Assembly (NCBI RefSeq): GCF_000496835.1
Contig: NZ_KI543239.1
Coordinates: forward strand, 141,947 to 205,946
Direction: 5' to 3'
From: Thalassobacillus devorans MSP14
GTDB taxonomy: Bacteria; Bacillota; Bacilli; Bacillales; Halobacillaceae
DNA length: 64,000 nt
Position numbers and translations under genes: made by a program. Shown one piece after another: positions 9,302 through 17,382 of this stretch (within the stretch, counting starts at the first letter, position 1; each line of letters begins with the position of its first letter). The notes beneath the pieces were generated by a model that searched no databases, had not been told where the DNA came from, and was given only the letters and a program-made list of their open reading frames with translations.

Positions 9302-9919
9302 TTGGATATAAAAAGTATGCAGCAAATAATCCAGATGCAAGCCTTGTCAGCAATGAACAGAAAAAGTTCCATGGCGGACAATTTGATGGACATGGCCTTT
9401 CATAGTGTTTTGCAGGCAACTATGTCAACAGAATCTGAACCAAGACAATCATCTGCTGAATCGGTGGGTTCAGTTGCTGCATTCCCGGAACAGCCAAATC
9501 CTGCGACCTTCTCATTAAACGTGTCACCTAATCCACCCAGTGAAACAAGGAAAACTATTGACCAGTGGATTGAAACGGCTTCAAAAACATTTGGAGTAAA
9601 AGAAAACTTGATTCGTTCTGTCATCCAGCATGAATCAAACTTTAATGCCTTAGCTGTCAGTCATGCAGGGGCACAAGGACTAATGCAACTGATGCCAGAG
9701 ACCGCAAGAGGGCTCGGGGTCACGGATGCGTTTGATCCACAGCAAAATATTATGGCCGGTACTAAATATTTGAAACAAATGCTTGATCGCTATGAAGGGA
9801 ATAATGAACTCGCTTTAGCCGCTTACAACGCAGGCCCTGGAAATGTAGATAAATATGGGGATATTCCACCTTTTAAAGAAACACAGAATTATGTACATAA
9901 AGTTTTATCAAGAGTATGA
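9302..9919 (+). CDS. Lytic transglycosylase, SLT domain (CwlQ/YjbJ-like)
   Basis: Cleaves the glycan strands of peptidoglycan. The C-terminal half is a typical SLT domain: catalytic Glu in IQHESNFN, then GLMQLMP, and [14 protein letters not shown]. The N-terminal 90 residues are a variable Ser/Pro-rich region without a clear signal peptide, as in B. subtilis CwlQ. The start is TTG 9302, with AGGTGG 5 bases upstream; the GTG at 9293 overlaps that site. Single gene closed by a strong terminator. Confidence 0.88.
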   Translation: MDIKSMQQIIQMQALSAMNRKSSMADNLMDMAFHSVLQATMSTESEPRQSSAESVGSVAAFPEQPNPATFSLNVSPNPPSETRKTIDQWIETASKTFGVKENLIRSVIQHESNFNALAVSHAGAQGLMQLMPETARGLGVTDAFDPQQNIMAGTKYLKQMLDRYEGNNELALAAYNAGPGNVDKYGDIPPFKETQNYVHKVLSRV

Positions 9920-9966
9920 AAAAGACCGCAGTAGAAAGATCCTTCTCTCACTGCGGTCTTTTTGAT
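9920..9966. terminator. Bidirectional terminator between convergent genes
   Basis: 12-bp stem AAAGACCGCAGT/ACTGCGGTCTTT with A- and T-runs on either side; serves the transglycosylase and the FMN reductase genes. Confidence 0.85.
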
Positions 9967-10517
9967 CAGTCTTCCGATGGAAGGTTTTTGCTCATTTCCA
10001 TATACTCTACAAAAACGTTTGCTAATACTTTCAAACGGTTGATGACATCTTCGTCAATCAATTCTCCCTGCGTGGAAAAATGATTCGTATGGGTATAGAC
10101 GTAATTTGGTGTTACCAGGCAACGGAAATAGTTCAGAATAGGCTTCAATTGATTTTCAATAACGAGGTGATGTTGAAGTGTACCACCATTAGCTACGATG
10201 GAGACCGGCTTATACCGCATTGCTCGTGGAGATAAGCCATCAAATAAATTTTTAAGTGTGCCTGGGATAGATCCTTGGAAAATCGGAGTAGCGATAATAT
10301 AAGCATCTGCTTCTTCGATTTGCTTTATCAGTTTTTGCATGTCCTCATTGTACTGATCATTTGGCCGACCATCGATGAATTGCATGTTAAAATCCTCAAG
10401 GTTAATGATGTCTGTATCATATTTATCAGATGCTTCTTTAATGAATTTTTCTGTTTCTTCTAGAAGGGTTTTGGTTTTATTTCCAACAATGGTACCGTTG
10501 ATTAATGCAATTCTCAT
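9966..10517 (-). CDS. NADPH-dependent FMN reductase family protein
   Basis: 183-residue flavodoxin-fold reductase. The N-terminal LINGTIVGNKTK is the phosphate-binding loop of the family, and TPIFQGSIPGTLKNLFD is the FMN-contacting segment. Relatives reduce flavins, quinones, azo dyes or chromate with NAD(P)H; the substrate cannot be fixed here. AAAGGAG precedes the ATG at good spacing. Single gene. Confidence 0.85.
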   Translation of the reverse strand: MRIALINGTIVGNKTKTLLEETEKFIKEASDKYDTDIINLEDFNMQFIDGRPNDQYNEDMQKLIKQIEEADAYIIATPIFQGSIPGTLKNLFDGLSPRAMRYKPVSIVANGGTLQHHLVIENQLKPILNYFRCLVTPNYVYTHTNHFSTQGELIDEDVINRLKVLANVFVEYMEMSKNLPSED

Positions 10518-10790
10518 CCCTTTTCATCTCCTTTATCTGAAAGTGACCTATTATTAGTTTAATGTTTTCTCAATCCATTGATAATCTTAAATCATTCGCT
10601 GTAAATTAGCAATTATCGACTCTGAGCGCAGGCTTTTAAGATAAATTGAGTGAGAATTGGGAACATACCTATTATATGGGAAGAAGATGGATGTGTGATG
10701 TTAAGCATATGGACACAAAAGAGTTTGAAAGACTTGGAAATAAGGAATAACAAATAATGCTTGAATAATAAGTGAAGGAGTGAGAATAAG

Positions 10791-11210
10791 ATGAGTGATG
10801 TATTATTTACTGCCCATGCTACTGCGAAAGGCGGGCGTGATGGACATGTAAAATCAGATGATGGAATGATCGACTTAAATGTTGTGATGCCTAATGAAGA
10901 CAAAGACGAAAAAGGCACTAATCCAGAGCAACTTTTTGCAGCTGCTTATGCCGCTTGCTATGACGGTGCTTTGAATCTTGTGGCAAGTAAAGAGAAGAAA
11001 GAGATAGAGTCAACCTTAAAGGCTGATGTCAGTTTAATGAAAGATCCTGAAGATAATGGATTTAAAATAGGGGTAGTCTTGAATATAGAAATAAAAGGTG
11101 TAACCCAGGAAGAGGCGGAGTCATTAGCACAATCAGCCCACCAGGTTTGCCCATATTCTAAAGCTACCCGAGGAAATGTGGATGTGCAGTTAAAACCGAA
11201 AGCAGTATAA
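10791..11210 (+). CDS. Organic hydroperoxide resistance protein (Ohr/OsmC family)
   Basis: 139-residue thiol peroxidase that reduces organic hydroperoxides to alcohols. Both reactive cysteines are visible: Cys56 in AACYDG and Cys120 in HQVCPYSKATRGN, with the conserved NPEQLFAAAYAAC helix. AAGGAG precedes the ATG. No OhrR repressor is adjacent. B. subtilis has an OhrR-controlled OhrA and a SigB-controlled OhrB; the upstream GTTTGA-N15-GGAATA is only a weak SigB match, so regulation is left open. Terminator follows. Confidence 0.92.
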   Translation: MSDVLFTAHATAKGGRDGHVKSDDGMIDLNVVMPNEDKDEKGTNPEQLFAAAYAACYDGALNLVASKEKKEIESTLKADVSLMKDPEDNGFKIGVVLNIEIKGVTQEEAESLAQSAHQVCPYSKATRGNVDVQLKPKAV

Positions 11211-11223
11211 GAGATTTCAGATA

Positions 11224-11262
11224 AGGTCTTGAGTCATCCTTGGTGGCTTAAGACCTGTTTTA
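11224..11262 (+). terminator. Intrinsic terminator after the ohr gene
   Basis: Stem AGGTCTTGAG/CTTAAGACCT followed by GTTTTAT. Confidence 0.75.
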
Positions 11263-11277
11263 TAAGTTAGTTCTGTA

Positions 11278-11845
11278 TAAGCTCCCTTTTACGGAATACT
11301 CAGTTTCGAGAGAAACTGTTTCCGTTATGGTGATGGGCGTTTGGAGGTCCGGGAAATCACTCGCTTTCCATGGGTGGACGGTGAGCTTCCTCAGGCTCCG
11401 CCTTGCGGGATTTCACCATGTCCTATCCTCCCATTGGACTTTGAATGAGCTTCTTGAATAGACACCGCACAAAGAAAATGCGTAGCATTTTCGAGGACTC
11501 GCAATTTCCCGGCCCTCCTTGCATTGTAAGACTAACGGAAACATTGGCAGGCAGAGTCATCCAACCATACTAATAGCTACAAAGGGCCTTGTTTGGCGAT
11601 GAATTGTGGAAGACATCTTTATGTATGGCAGGGGTTCGTTTCTCCCATCCTTCGGATGGGGTGGTTGGGAAACTGCGAGACTCCCGCGGGAGAAGGAGCT
11701 AGGCAAGATCCCGCAGGGCTTTAGCCCGAGGAAGCTTGCTAGGTCCCCCGCAGGAAAGCGAGTAGTTTCCAAGCCACCCCTAACGCTTTTATGGTAAAGA
11801 ACCTTGAAACTGAGTCTTCTATAATCCGGCCCAATTGTGGAATAA
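11278..11845. repeat. Twin-hairpin intergenic element, copy B
   Basis: 568 bp of the same family as 3643-4238, in the opposite orientation, filling the gap between ohr and the peptidase gene. Ends show ACTCAGTTTCGAGAG and TTGAAACTGAGTCTTC. Its left half is nearly identical to the right half of copy A, including the GAAAATGCGTAGCATTTTC hairpin; its right half (11600-11820) is more diverged from A and C but keeps the pattern GACTCCCGCGGGAGAAGGAGCTAG... and GGAAAGCGAGTAGTTTCC. No gene supported inside. Confidence 0.85.
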
Positions 11846-11914
11846 GCCTTTTATGAAAAACAACTGCAATGTTTCACTGAGAGCCATTAAGTTAGTCAAT
11901 AGAGGTGATAAGGA

Positions 11915-12553
11915 ATGATACGTCTAGTGTTACTAAGTGAGTGGAAAGAATCCCTTCCAGGTGATTTGGAGCATAGAATTATGAATTTGGTTGGTAAGGA
12001 TAAACCAAAGTTAGGTTATATTCCATCCCAGACAGATCCTGAAGGTACATATTTTTACCCGGCAAAGCAGCAGCTTGAGCAAGCAGGTTTTGTTGATTAC
12101 CTATACTTCGATGTTGACCAGGCGTTTGAAAAGAAGCTACTGGGGAATTTAGGTAACTGTGATGCCATATTTTTATCAGGTGGGAACACCTTTTATTTTT
12201 TAAATAGATTAAGAGAACGGAACATGCTTAGCTGGCTCCGGGAGTATGCTGAAAAAGGTGGTGTGCTGATTGGAGTAAGCGCGGGCGCCATGATTTTGAC
12301 TGAAAGTATTCTAGCGGCTGAATATGTAGATGCCAAGTATTTAGCAGGTTCTTACTTACATCCAACCGAATATGGAGGAATTGCTCTTGCTGATTTTCAC
12401 TTCTATCCCCATTGGAAGGGAGATTTCCGGCAGCTTGAAGCAGTAAAAGATTTAACAGGAATGGGAAGTAAGGTCTATGCCTGTCCCGACAGGAGTGGAA
12501 TAGTGATAGAGGGGAATAAGCGTGAATATTTCGGTCACGTGATTGAATTTTAA
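11915..12553 (+). CDS. Peptidase S51 family protein (dipeptidase E-like)
   Basis: 212-residue cytoplasmic serine peptidase of the PepE family, which hydrolyses Asp-X dipeptides. The nucleophile Ser sits in GVSAGAM (about residue 123), preceded by the FLSGGNTFYFL segment that forms the active-site loop. Close in length to B. subtilis YgaJ (about 230). AGAGGTGATAAGGA precedes the ATG. A 52-codon membrane protein gene follows after 12 bases, probably co-transcribed. Confidence 0.85.
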   Translation: MIRLVLLSEWKESLPGDLEHRIMNLVGKDKPKLGYIPSQTDPEGTYFYPAKQQLEQAGFVDYLYFDVDQAFEKKLLGNLGNCDAIFLSGGNTFYFLNRLRERNMLSWLREYAEKGGVLIGVSAGAMILTESILAAEYVDAKYLAGSYLHPTEYGGIALADFHFYPHWKGDFRQLEAVKDLTGMGSKVYACPDRSGIVIEGNKREYFGHVIEF

Positions 12554-12565
12554 AGGAGGGGACGA

Positions 12566-12724
12566 ATGATGGAAAGCATCATCGTCGTGTTAGTAATAAT
12601 GTTACTACTGGTAGCGAGTATCAGCTGGCTGGTCCGTTCCAAACGAAAAGTTATGACTCATGAAGCGGAGACAGAGGAAGAAATGGAAAAGGACCGTAAT
12701 CAGCAAAGACCACCGATGCCTTAG
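12566..12724 (+). CDS. 52-residue single-pass membrane protein
   Basis: Short gene missed by length filters: AAAGGAGGGG precedes ATG-ATG, followed by a hydrophobic segment (IIVVLVIMLLLVASISWLV) and a charged tail ending RPPMP. It lies 12 bases after the peptidase gene and just before a strong terminator, so it is the last gene of that transcript. Function unknown; no family recognised. Confidence 0.7.
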   Translation: MMESIIVVLVIMLLLVASISWLVRSKRKVMTHEAETEEEMEKDRNQQRPPMP

Positions 12725-12734
12725 CCGCAGGGAA

Positions 12735-12775
12735 GGAGACCAGCTTGTGCTGGTCTCCCTCTGTCCCTTTTTTAA
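12735..12775 (+). terminator. Strong intrinsic terminator
   Basis: 10-bp stem GGAGACCAGC/GCTGGTCTCC with a 4-base loop; the T-run comes after CTCTGTCCC, within an extended stem. Confidence 0.75.
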
Positions 12776-13410
12776 ATCAACAAGACCAGTATTTGTTTGG
12801 CGATAAATAAGGCGACGAGTAAACAAATGATGGTGAGAATCATTAGAAAATGTTGAATATATTTTTTTAGTATACTACCCGTAGGATCTGCTGGCTGCTG
12901 TATTGTTTCGTTCATTTGCGGCTGTTGATTATACCGGATCATGTAGCCAATGATGATCACTAATACTATTGTTAAGGAATTGAGTTGTCCATCCTTGAAA
13001 AGCTGGTTCAATGCTTTGTCGTACAGTAAGTAGATGGGATCTTTAACGACTGGATAGTAAGTGGCCGGGCTGATAACAGGTGCATTTTGGGAGTGAAGAG
13101 GAGAGGAGGAAGCTTGCAGGGAATAAGCAGATTGGTTAGATGATGTATGGTTCGATGGGTCTGACCTGCCTGTATTGATTTCACTTTCTTTCTCTATAGA
13201 GTTGTCAACCTTTAAGGAGTGGGATCCAGATGAGTCACCTTCGGGCGTTTGTGACGGTTCATCACCATTGGAAAGGGGGACGGGAGACTGGTCAGATGCT
13301 TGGACATCGGCATTCAGGCTTTTGGACGTTTGATCAGCGTGAGTAACCATTCCGCTTACAATCAGGCCTGTACCTAAAGCGACAGCAACAAGAAATGTTT
13401 TCATCGTCAT
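12772..13410 (-). CDS. Exported/membrane protein of unknown function
   Basis: 212 residues with an N-terminal signal sequence (MKTFLVAVALGTGLIVSG), a low-complexity Ser/Pro/Asp-rich region (about 25-120), a hydrophobic segment around residues 147-162 (IVLVIIIGYMI) and a second at the C-terminus. No domain is recognised. GGGAGG precedes the ATG. A consensus promoter (13436-13464) drives it separately from the neighbouring peptide-regulator cassette, which ends 200 bases upstream on the same strand; that makes it a plausible but unproven target of the regulator. Confidence 0.7.
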   Translation of the reverse strand: MTMKTFLVAVALGTGLIVSGMVTHADQTSKSLNADVQASDQSPVPLSNGDEPSQTPEGDSSGSHSLKVDNSIEKESEINTGRSDPSNHTSSNQSAYSLQASSSPLHSQNAPVISPATYYPVVKDPIYLLYDKALNQLFKDGQLNSLTIVLVIIIGYMIRYNQQPQMNETIQQPADPTGSILKKYIQHFLMILTIICLLVALFIAKQILVLLI

Positions 13411-13435
13411 TTCTAGACCTCCCTTTAATTGTTAT

Positions 13436-13464
13436 ACTATAAATATATCACAAAATTCTGACAA
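13436..13464 (-). promoter_or_regulatory. SigA-type promoter of the exported protein gene
   Basis: On the minus strand: TTGTCA, 17 bases, TATAGT, about 25 bases before the start codon region. Confidence 0.6.
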
Positions 13465-13570
13465 TATTATTGGGAAAGAAGATAAGGAAGAGTGTTGAAA
13501 AATAGCTGTTTTTGGACAAGGTTGGGAAAATTTTCACCATAGGAAGGAAGAGAAGGAGGGAGAAAAAGGG

Positions 13571-13600
13571 CAAGAGAAAACCGTCTTGATTAAGACGGTA
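13571..13600 (-). terminator. Terminator of the regulator-peptide cassette
   Basis: On the minus strand: ACCGTCTT-AATC-AAGACGGT followed by TTTTCTCTT, 16 bases after the peptide gene. Confidence 0.8.
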
Positions 13601-13614
13601 AAATTAATCAGAAA

Positions 13615-13737
13615 TTAAACATTACTCATCGACTTTACCTCAGGATAATCAGAATCATTTCCTGCAATGTCATGGGAGGCATATCCAGCTGTGGAGACCA
13701 AAAACAAGACACCGAATACCAACAACAGCTTCTTCAT
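13615..13737 (-). CDS. Exported signalling peptide precursor (Phr/NprX-like)
   Basis: 40-codon gene whose product begins with a signal sequence (MKKLLLVFGVLFLVSTAGYA) and ends with a polar tail (...YPEVKSMSNV). The ATG overlaps the stop codon of the upstream XRE-TPR regulator (ATGA) and has AGGAGG 7 bases before it; a terminator follows. Size, export signal, position directly after a TPR regulator and translational coupling are the hallmarks of Phr/NprX/PapR precursors in RRNPP quorum sensing, where a 5-8 residue C-terminal piece is re-imported by an oligopeptide permease and binds the regulator. The exact mature peptide cannot be read from sequence. Confidence 0.8.
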   Translation of the reverse strand: MKKLLLVFGVLFLVSTAGYASHDIAGNDSDYPEVKSMSNV

Positions 13738-14954
13738 AGTAAGACCTCCTTCCCCTGAAAATCTGCTTGAGCAGCTATTTTAAAGTACTGGGCGGAAAGT
13801 TTATATTTCTTATTCTCATAATAGATTTCCCCCAATAACTTTAAAGCGTCCTGGTATTCCGCAATTTCATTCACTTTTTCAAAGTAAGGTATGATTTCTT
13901 CTTTTAATGTTTCTATAAAAATTTCTTGTAATAGCGTACCTTCTATTTGATGAAGCAAGATGAAGTGTTTATATAGGTATTTGAGATCCTCAAATTCGGC
14001 TGCTACTTTATGACCTTTTTCAGCATAGAATTTTGCTCTTGGTATGTTTTTGACAGTATAGTGGGAGAGCGCCAGTAAATACAGCGTGTTGGAAGGGTTC
14101 GTTTGTTCGTTTTCTTTTAAACACAGCGCTGCTTCTAAGTAATCTACAGCTTCTTCATGTTGTTTATTATTTATGCAAATATAGCCAAGGTTATGATACA
14201 CTTTTGCCCGCACCACGTTTGTTAAATACCCATTAGCCGAATGGAGTATTTTTTGAAAGTACTCTTTGGCTATTTCATAGACATGGAGTAAATTATAGTT
14301 AATGGCAATCAACATACAGCACTCGATTACTTTTGTGTAGTTCAGGGTTGTCTGGTACATATCCAGTGCTTTTTCTGCGTACAAGATCGATTCGGCAAAG
14401 TTGCCGAGTCTGCTATATACATATCCCATATGATAGTAAAGCTCGCTATCGTCCAATGGCAAGTCTGCAATCGTCTTTTTTGCTTGCTTCAATTCTTTTA
14501 TGGAACAATTCCATTCATTTTCGAGCATGTAATAATATCCAAGTATTTTATGGAAGTAATAACGATATTCCAGGTTTGAAGTTTCTGCGATATTTTGTAA
14601 GATGGCTATTTTTTGAGAGGGGTCATCTAATTTACCGAGGGTGAACGCGTACCGAAATTCGAAAATCATAAACAAATTGTTCAATTCAGTATGAAAATTT
14701 TTTGCCAGTGATTCCGTGAGTGATTGGTGAATATCTGCCATGGTAGTGTAATCGTTGTGCTTGATGGATTCATGCCAGCTATGCAGGCGGTCGTAAATGA
14801 CACTATCAAATGAGTCGTTGAGAGAGCTAAGTTCAAGTCCCAGCCGCTTACCCAACAGTTCATAAATCTCATCGCTCGGTTTGATCAAGTCATGTTCAAT
14901 CTTGCTCAAATAAGAAACGGAACATATCCCAAAAGCAAGCTCTTCCTGAGTCAT
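13734..14954 (-). CDS. RRNPP-type XRE-TPR transcription regulator
   Basis: 406 residues from the first ATG: the remainder of an XRE helix-turn-helix (MTQEELAFGICSVSYLSKIE) followed by about 350 residues of TPR repeats (for example ELYYHMGYVYSRLGNFAESI). This is the NprR/PlcR/Rgg architecture, close to NprR in length. The HTH is cut short by the ATG: the frame continues upstream through LIKQQRIKQQ, the usual first helix, to an ATT codon at 14996-14994 that has AGGAGGGGG 5 bases upstream, so translation may start there. It is followed, with a 4-base overlap, by an exported-peptide gene. Likely role: peptide-controlled activator or repressor of nearby or stationary-phase genes. Confidence 0.85.
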   Translation of the reverse strand: MTQEELAFGICSVSYLSKIEHDLIKPSDEIYELLGKRLGLELSSLNDSFDSVIYDRLHSWHESIKHNDYTTMADIHQSLTESLAKNFHTELNNLFMIFEFRYAFTLGKLDDPSQKIAILQNIAETSNLEYRYYFHKILGYYYMLENEWNCSIKELKQAKKTIADLPLDDSELYYHMGYVYSRLGNFAESILYAEKALDMYQTTLNYTKVIECCMLIAINYNLLHVYEIAKEYFQKILHSANGYLTNVVRAKVYHNLGYICINNKQHEEAVDYLEAALCLKENEQTNPSNTLYLLALSHYTVKNIPRAKFYAEKGHKVAAEFEDLKYLYKHFILLHQIEGTLLQEIFIETLKEEIIPYFEKVNEIAEYQDALKLLGEIYYENKKYKLSAQYFKIAAQADFQGKEVLL

Positions 14955-15025
14955 CTGTTGTTTAATCCTCTGTTGCTTGATTAACCCTCCTTTAATGGTA
15001 ACCCCCTCCTTTCTATATTTTCAAT

Positions 15026-15054
15026 ATTATACCAAATGTGCGAACACTTGTGTT
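15026..15054 (-). promoter_or_regulatory. Promoter and possible operator of the RRNPP regulator
   Basis: Minus-strand TATAAT at 15031-15026 with a poor -35 (AACACA at 15054-15049). A 5-2-5 inverted repeat AACAC-TT-GTGTT (15043-15054) overlaps that -35, as expected for a site bound by an activator or by the regulator itself. Confidence 0.4.
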
Positions 15055-15176
15055 TTTTTCGACAAAAATAGAAGCGAGAATAGGAAAAAATACTTTGTTT
15101 TGCTAAAATATTTTGAAAAATGAGTCCTCTCTGAAATAATAAAGTATAATAATGGAATTGATAGGAGGATGGTTCA

Positions 15177-16787
15177 ATGAATTTTGATACATTATACAAT
15201 CCTTATCCCTCACAACGGATGACTACATATGGAAAGAACGGAATGGTTGCGACTTCACAGCCACTAGCGGCACAGGCTGGACTTGAAATGATGAAAAAAG
15301 GCGGTAATGCCATCGATGCTGCCATTGCTACAGCGGCTTGTTTGACTGTTGTAGAACCAACATCCAATGGGATTGGTGGAGATGCATTTGCGCTTGTTTG
15401 GGTGAAGGATAAATTATATGGCTTGAATGCCAGCGGTCCATCACCACAATCGATTTCGATTGATGCGGTCAAGGAAATGGGGCATCAGGAGATACCGATT
15501 CACGGCTGGGTGCCTGTCACTGTACCAGGAGCACCAGCAGCCTGGGTAGAACTTTCTGATCGGTTCGGTAAGTTATCTTTAAAAGAAACATTAGCTCCCG
15601 CGATTGCTTATGCGGAAGAAGGTTTCGCTTTAACCCCGATTCTCGGAAAGTTTTGGCGAAAGGGTTACGAGGTATTCAAACAAACCCTGGAAGATGAAGT
15701 GTTCAACTATTGGTTTGAAACATTTGCTCCTAAAGGCCGTGCACCGGAGATCGGTGAGGTATGGTCTTCTCCTGATCACGCCAGGACATTGCGTGATATA
15801 GCAGAGACTAATGGAGAATCCTTTTATCGTGGTGAAATAGCTGAAAAAATCGATCAATTTTCAAGAAACTATGGCGGTTTTATACGTAAAGAAGATCTGG
15901 CAGGTTTTCAACCGGAATGGGTAGATCCTATTTCAGTAAACTACCGTGATTATGATGTATGGGAAATTCCGCCGAATGGACAAGGGCTGGTGGCATTGAT
16001 GGCACTCAATATAGCCAAAGAATTCGACTTCTCAATACAGCATTGTGTTGCCGATTACCATAAACAAATAGAAGCAATGAAGCTGGCATTTACAGATGGA
16101 CTCACACATATTACGGAGCATGGTGATATGAGACATACTGTAGACAGTCTTTTATCTGATACATATGGCAAGAAAAGAAGTTCGTTGATTAGAGAGCAGG
16201 CTATATTGCCGCAGCCTGGCGAGCCACCTAAAGGAGGCACGGTTTATCTGGCAACCGCAGATAGGGAAGGGAACATGGTGTCATTTATCCAAAGTAATTA
16301 TATGGGCTTCGGATCTGGGTTAGTGGTACCAGGGACAGGGATAGCTCTACAAAACAGAGGCCATAATTTTTCATTCGATCCTAATCATATCAACGCACTT
16401 GAGGGTGGTAAAAGAACCTTCCATACGATTATTCCCGGTTTTCTTACAAAAGAAAATCAAGCAGTAGGACCCTTCGGTGTAATGGGGGGCTTCATGCAGC
16501 CCCAGGGTCATATGCAAGTAGTAAACAATTTAATCGATTATCAGTTGAATCCGCAAACGGCTTTAGATGCGCCCAGGTGGCAATGGGTTGAAGGGAAACA
16601 AGTAATTGTGGAGCCGTCATTTCCAAAAGAAGTGGCACAAGCATTGGAGAGAAAAGGTCACCAAATCAAGGTAGCTCTTGATTCAGGAGCATTCGGCAGA
16701 GGTCAGGTCATCCTCCGTAATCAAAAATCCGGAGTTTTAGCTGGCGGTACAGAATCACGTACAGATGGGGCAATCGCTGTCTGGTAG
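15177..16787 (+). CDS. ywrD: Gamma-glutamyltransferase family protein, YwrD-like
   Basis: 536-residue Ntn-hydrolase of the gamma-glutamyltransferase family, self-cleaving before a Thr. The predicted nucleophile is Thr355 in KGGTVYLATAD; the N-terminal GGNAIDAAIATA and PTSNGIGGD motifs are intact. No signal peptide is seen, so it is probably cytoplasmic, as for B. subtilis YwrD. ATAGGAGG precedes the ATG. It is followed after 22 bases by two chromate-transporter genes, matching the B. subtilis ywrD-ywrC-ywrB-ywrA order without the regulator ywrC. Glutathione-linked or other gamma-glutamyl substrates are both possible. Confidence 0.9.
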   Translation: MNFDTLYNPYPSQRMTTYGKNGMVATSQPLAAQAGLEMMKKGGNAIDAAIATAACLTVVEPTSNGIGGDAFALVWVKDKLYGLNASGPSPQSISIDAVKEMGHQEIPIHGWVPVTVPGAPAAWVELSDRFGKLSLKETLAPAIAYAEEGFALTPILGKFWRKGYEVFKQTLEDEVFNYWFETFAPKGRAPEIGEVWSSPDHARTLRDIAETNGESFYRGEIAEKIDQFSRNYGGFIRKEDLAGFQPEWVDPISVNYRDYDVWEIPPNGQGLVALMALNIAKEFDFSIQHCVADYHKQIEAMKLAFTDGLTHITEHGDMRHTVDSLLSDTYGKKRSSLIREQAILPQPGEPPKGGTVYLATADREGNMVSFIQSNYMGFGSGLVVPGTGIALQNRGHNFSFDPNHINALEGGKRTFHTIIPGFLTKENQAVGPFGVMGGFMQPQGHMQVVNNLIDYQLNPQTALDAPRWQWVEGKQVIVEPSFPKEVAQALERKGHQIKVALDSGAFGRGQVILRNQKSGVLAGGTESRTDGAIAVW

Positions 16788-16809
16788 AGCAGGAGAAGGG
16801 TGATACAAC

Positions 16810-17382
16810 GTGACACAATGGCATTTATTTTTAGCTTTTTTCAGGGTTGGTATGCTTGGGTACGGAGGTGGCCCTGCATCCATTCCTTTGGTACATAAAG
16901 AAGTGGTAGATAAATATCAATGGATGGATGATAACGAATTCGGTGATTTATTGGCATTAGCAAATACGCTTCCAGGTCCGATTGCTACTAAAATGGCCGG
17001 ATATATCGGCTATCGTGTCAGTGGCTGGTTCGGTCTTGTCAATGCGGTGCTGGCTACCATCATCCCTACCATATTTTTAATGATTATTTTGTTGACATCA
17101 TTATCGACTATCCAGGATGCTGGATGGGTACAGGGGATGACCAGTGCTGTCATGCCGGTAGTGGCTGTCATGCTGGCAGTGTTGACATGGCAATTTTTCC
17201 ATAAGGCGAAGCAAGGAATGGGATGGGCACAGACCCTGGCCATGTCTGTCGTCATCTTTCTATTGCTTACCTATCTTAATCTCCATCCGGGAATCATCAT
17301 CGGACTGTTATTGCTGGCCACAGTGGGGAGAAAAGAGCACCCCCATTCCCGGAAAGAAGAGAAGAAGGAGGAGGAAGGATGA
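16810..17382 (+). CDS. ywrB: Chromate transporter, N-terminal-type subunit (YwrB-like)
   Basis: 190-residue half-size CHR family protein: five to six hydrophobic segments with the repeats FRVGMLGYGGGPASIPLVHKE and NTLPGPIATKMAGYIGY near the N-terminus, and a charged Lys/Glu-rich C-terminal tail. In B. subtilis two such half-transporters (YwrB and YwrA) work together to export chromate. Starts at GTG and overlaps the next gene by 4 bases, so the subunits are translationally coupled. Confidence 0.9.
   Translation: MTQWHLFLAFFRVGMLGYGGGPASIPLVHKEVVDKYQWMDDNEFGDLLALANTLPGPIATKMAGYIGYRVSGWFGLVNAVLATIIPTIFLMIILLTSLSTIQDAGWVQGMTSAVMPVVAVMLAVLTWQFFHKAKQGMGWAQTLAMSVVIFLLLTYLNLHPGIIIGLLLLATVGRKEHPHSRKEEKKEEEG

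Noticed and set aside
10733..10760. SigB-like GTTTGA...GGAATA before the ohr gene
   Set aside because: The -10 matches too few positions of GGGTAT.
15041..15055. LexA-like CGAAC-N4-GTG
   Set aside because: The second half does not match GTTCG; the signal is better explained as the AACAC/GTGTT repeat.
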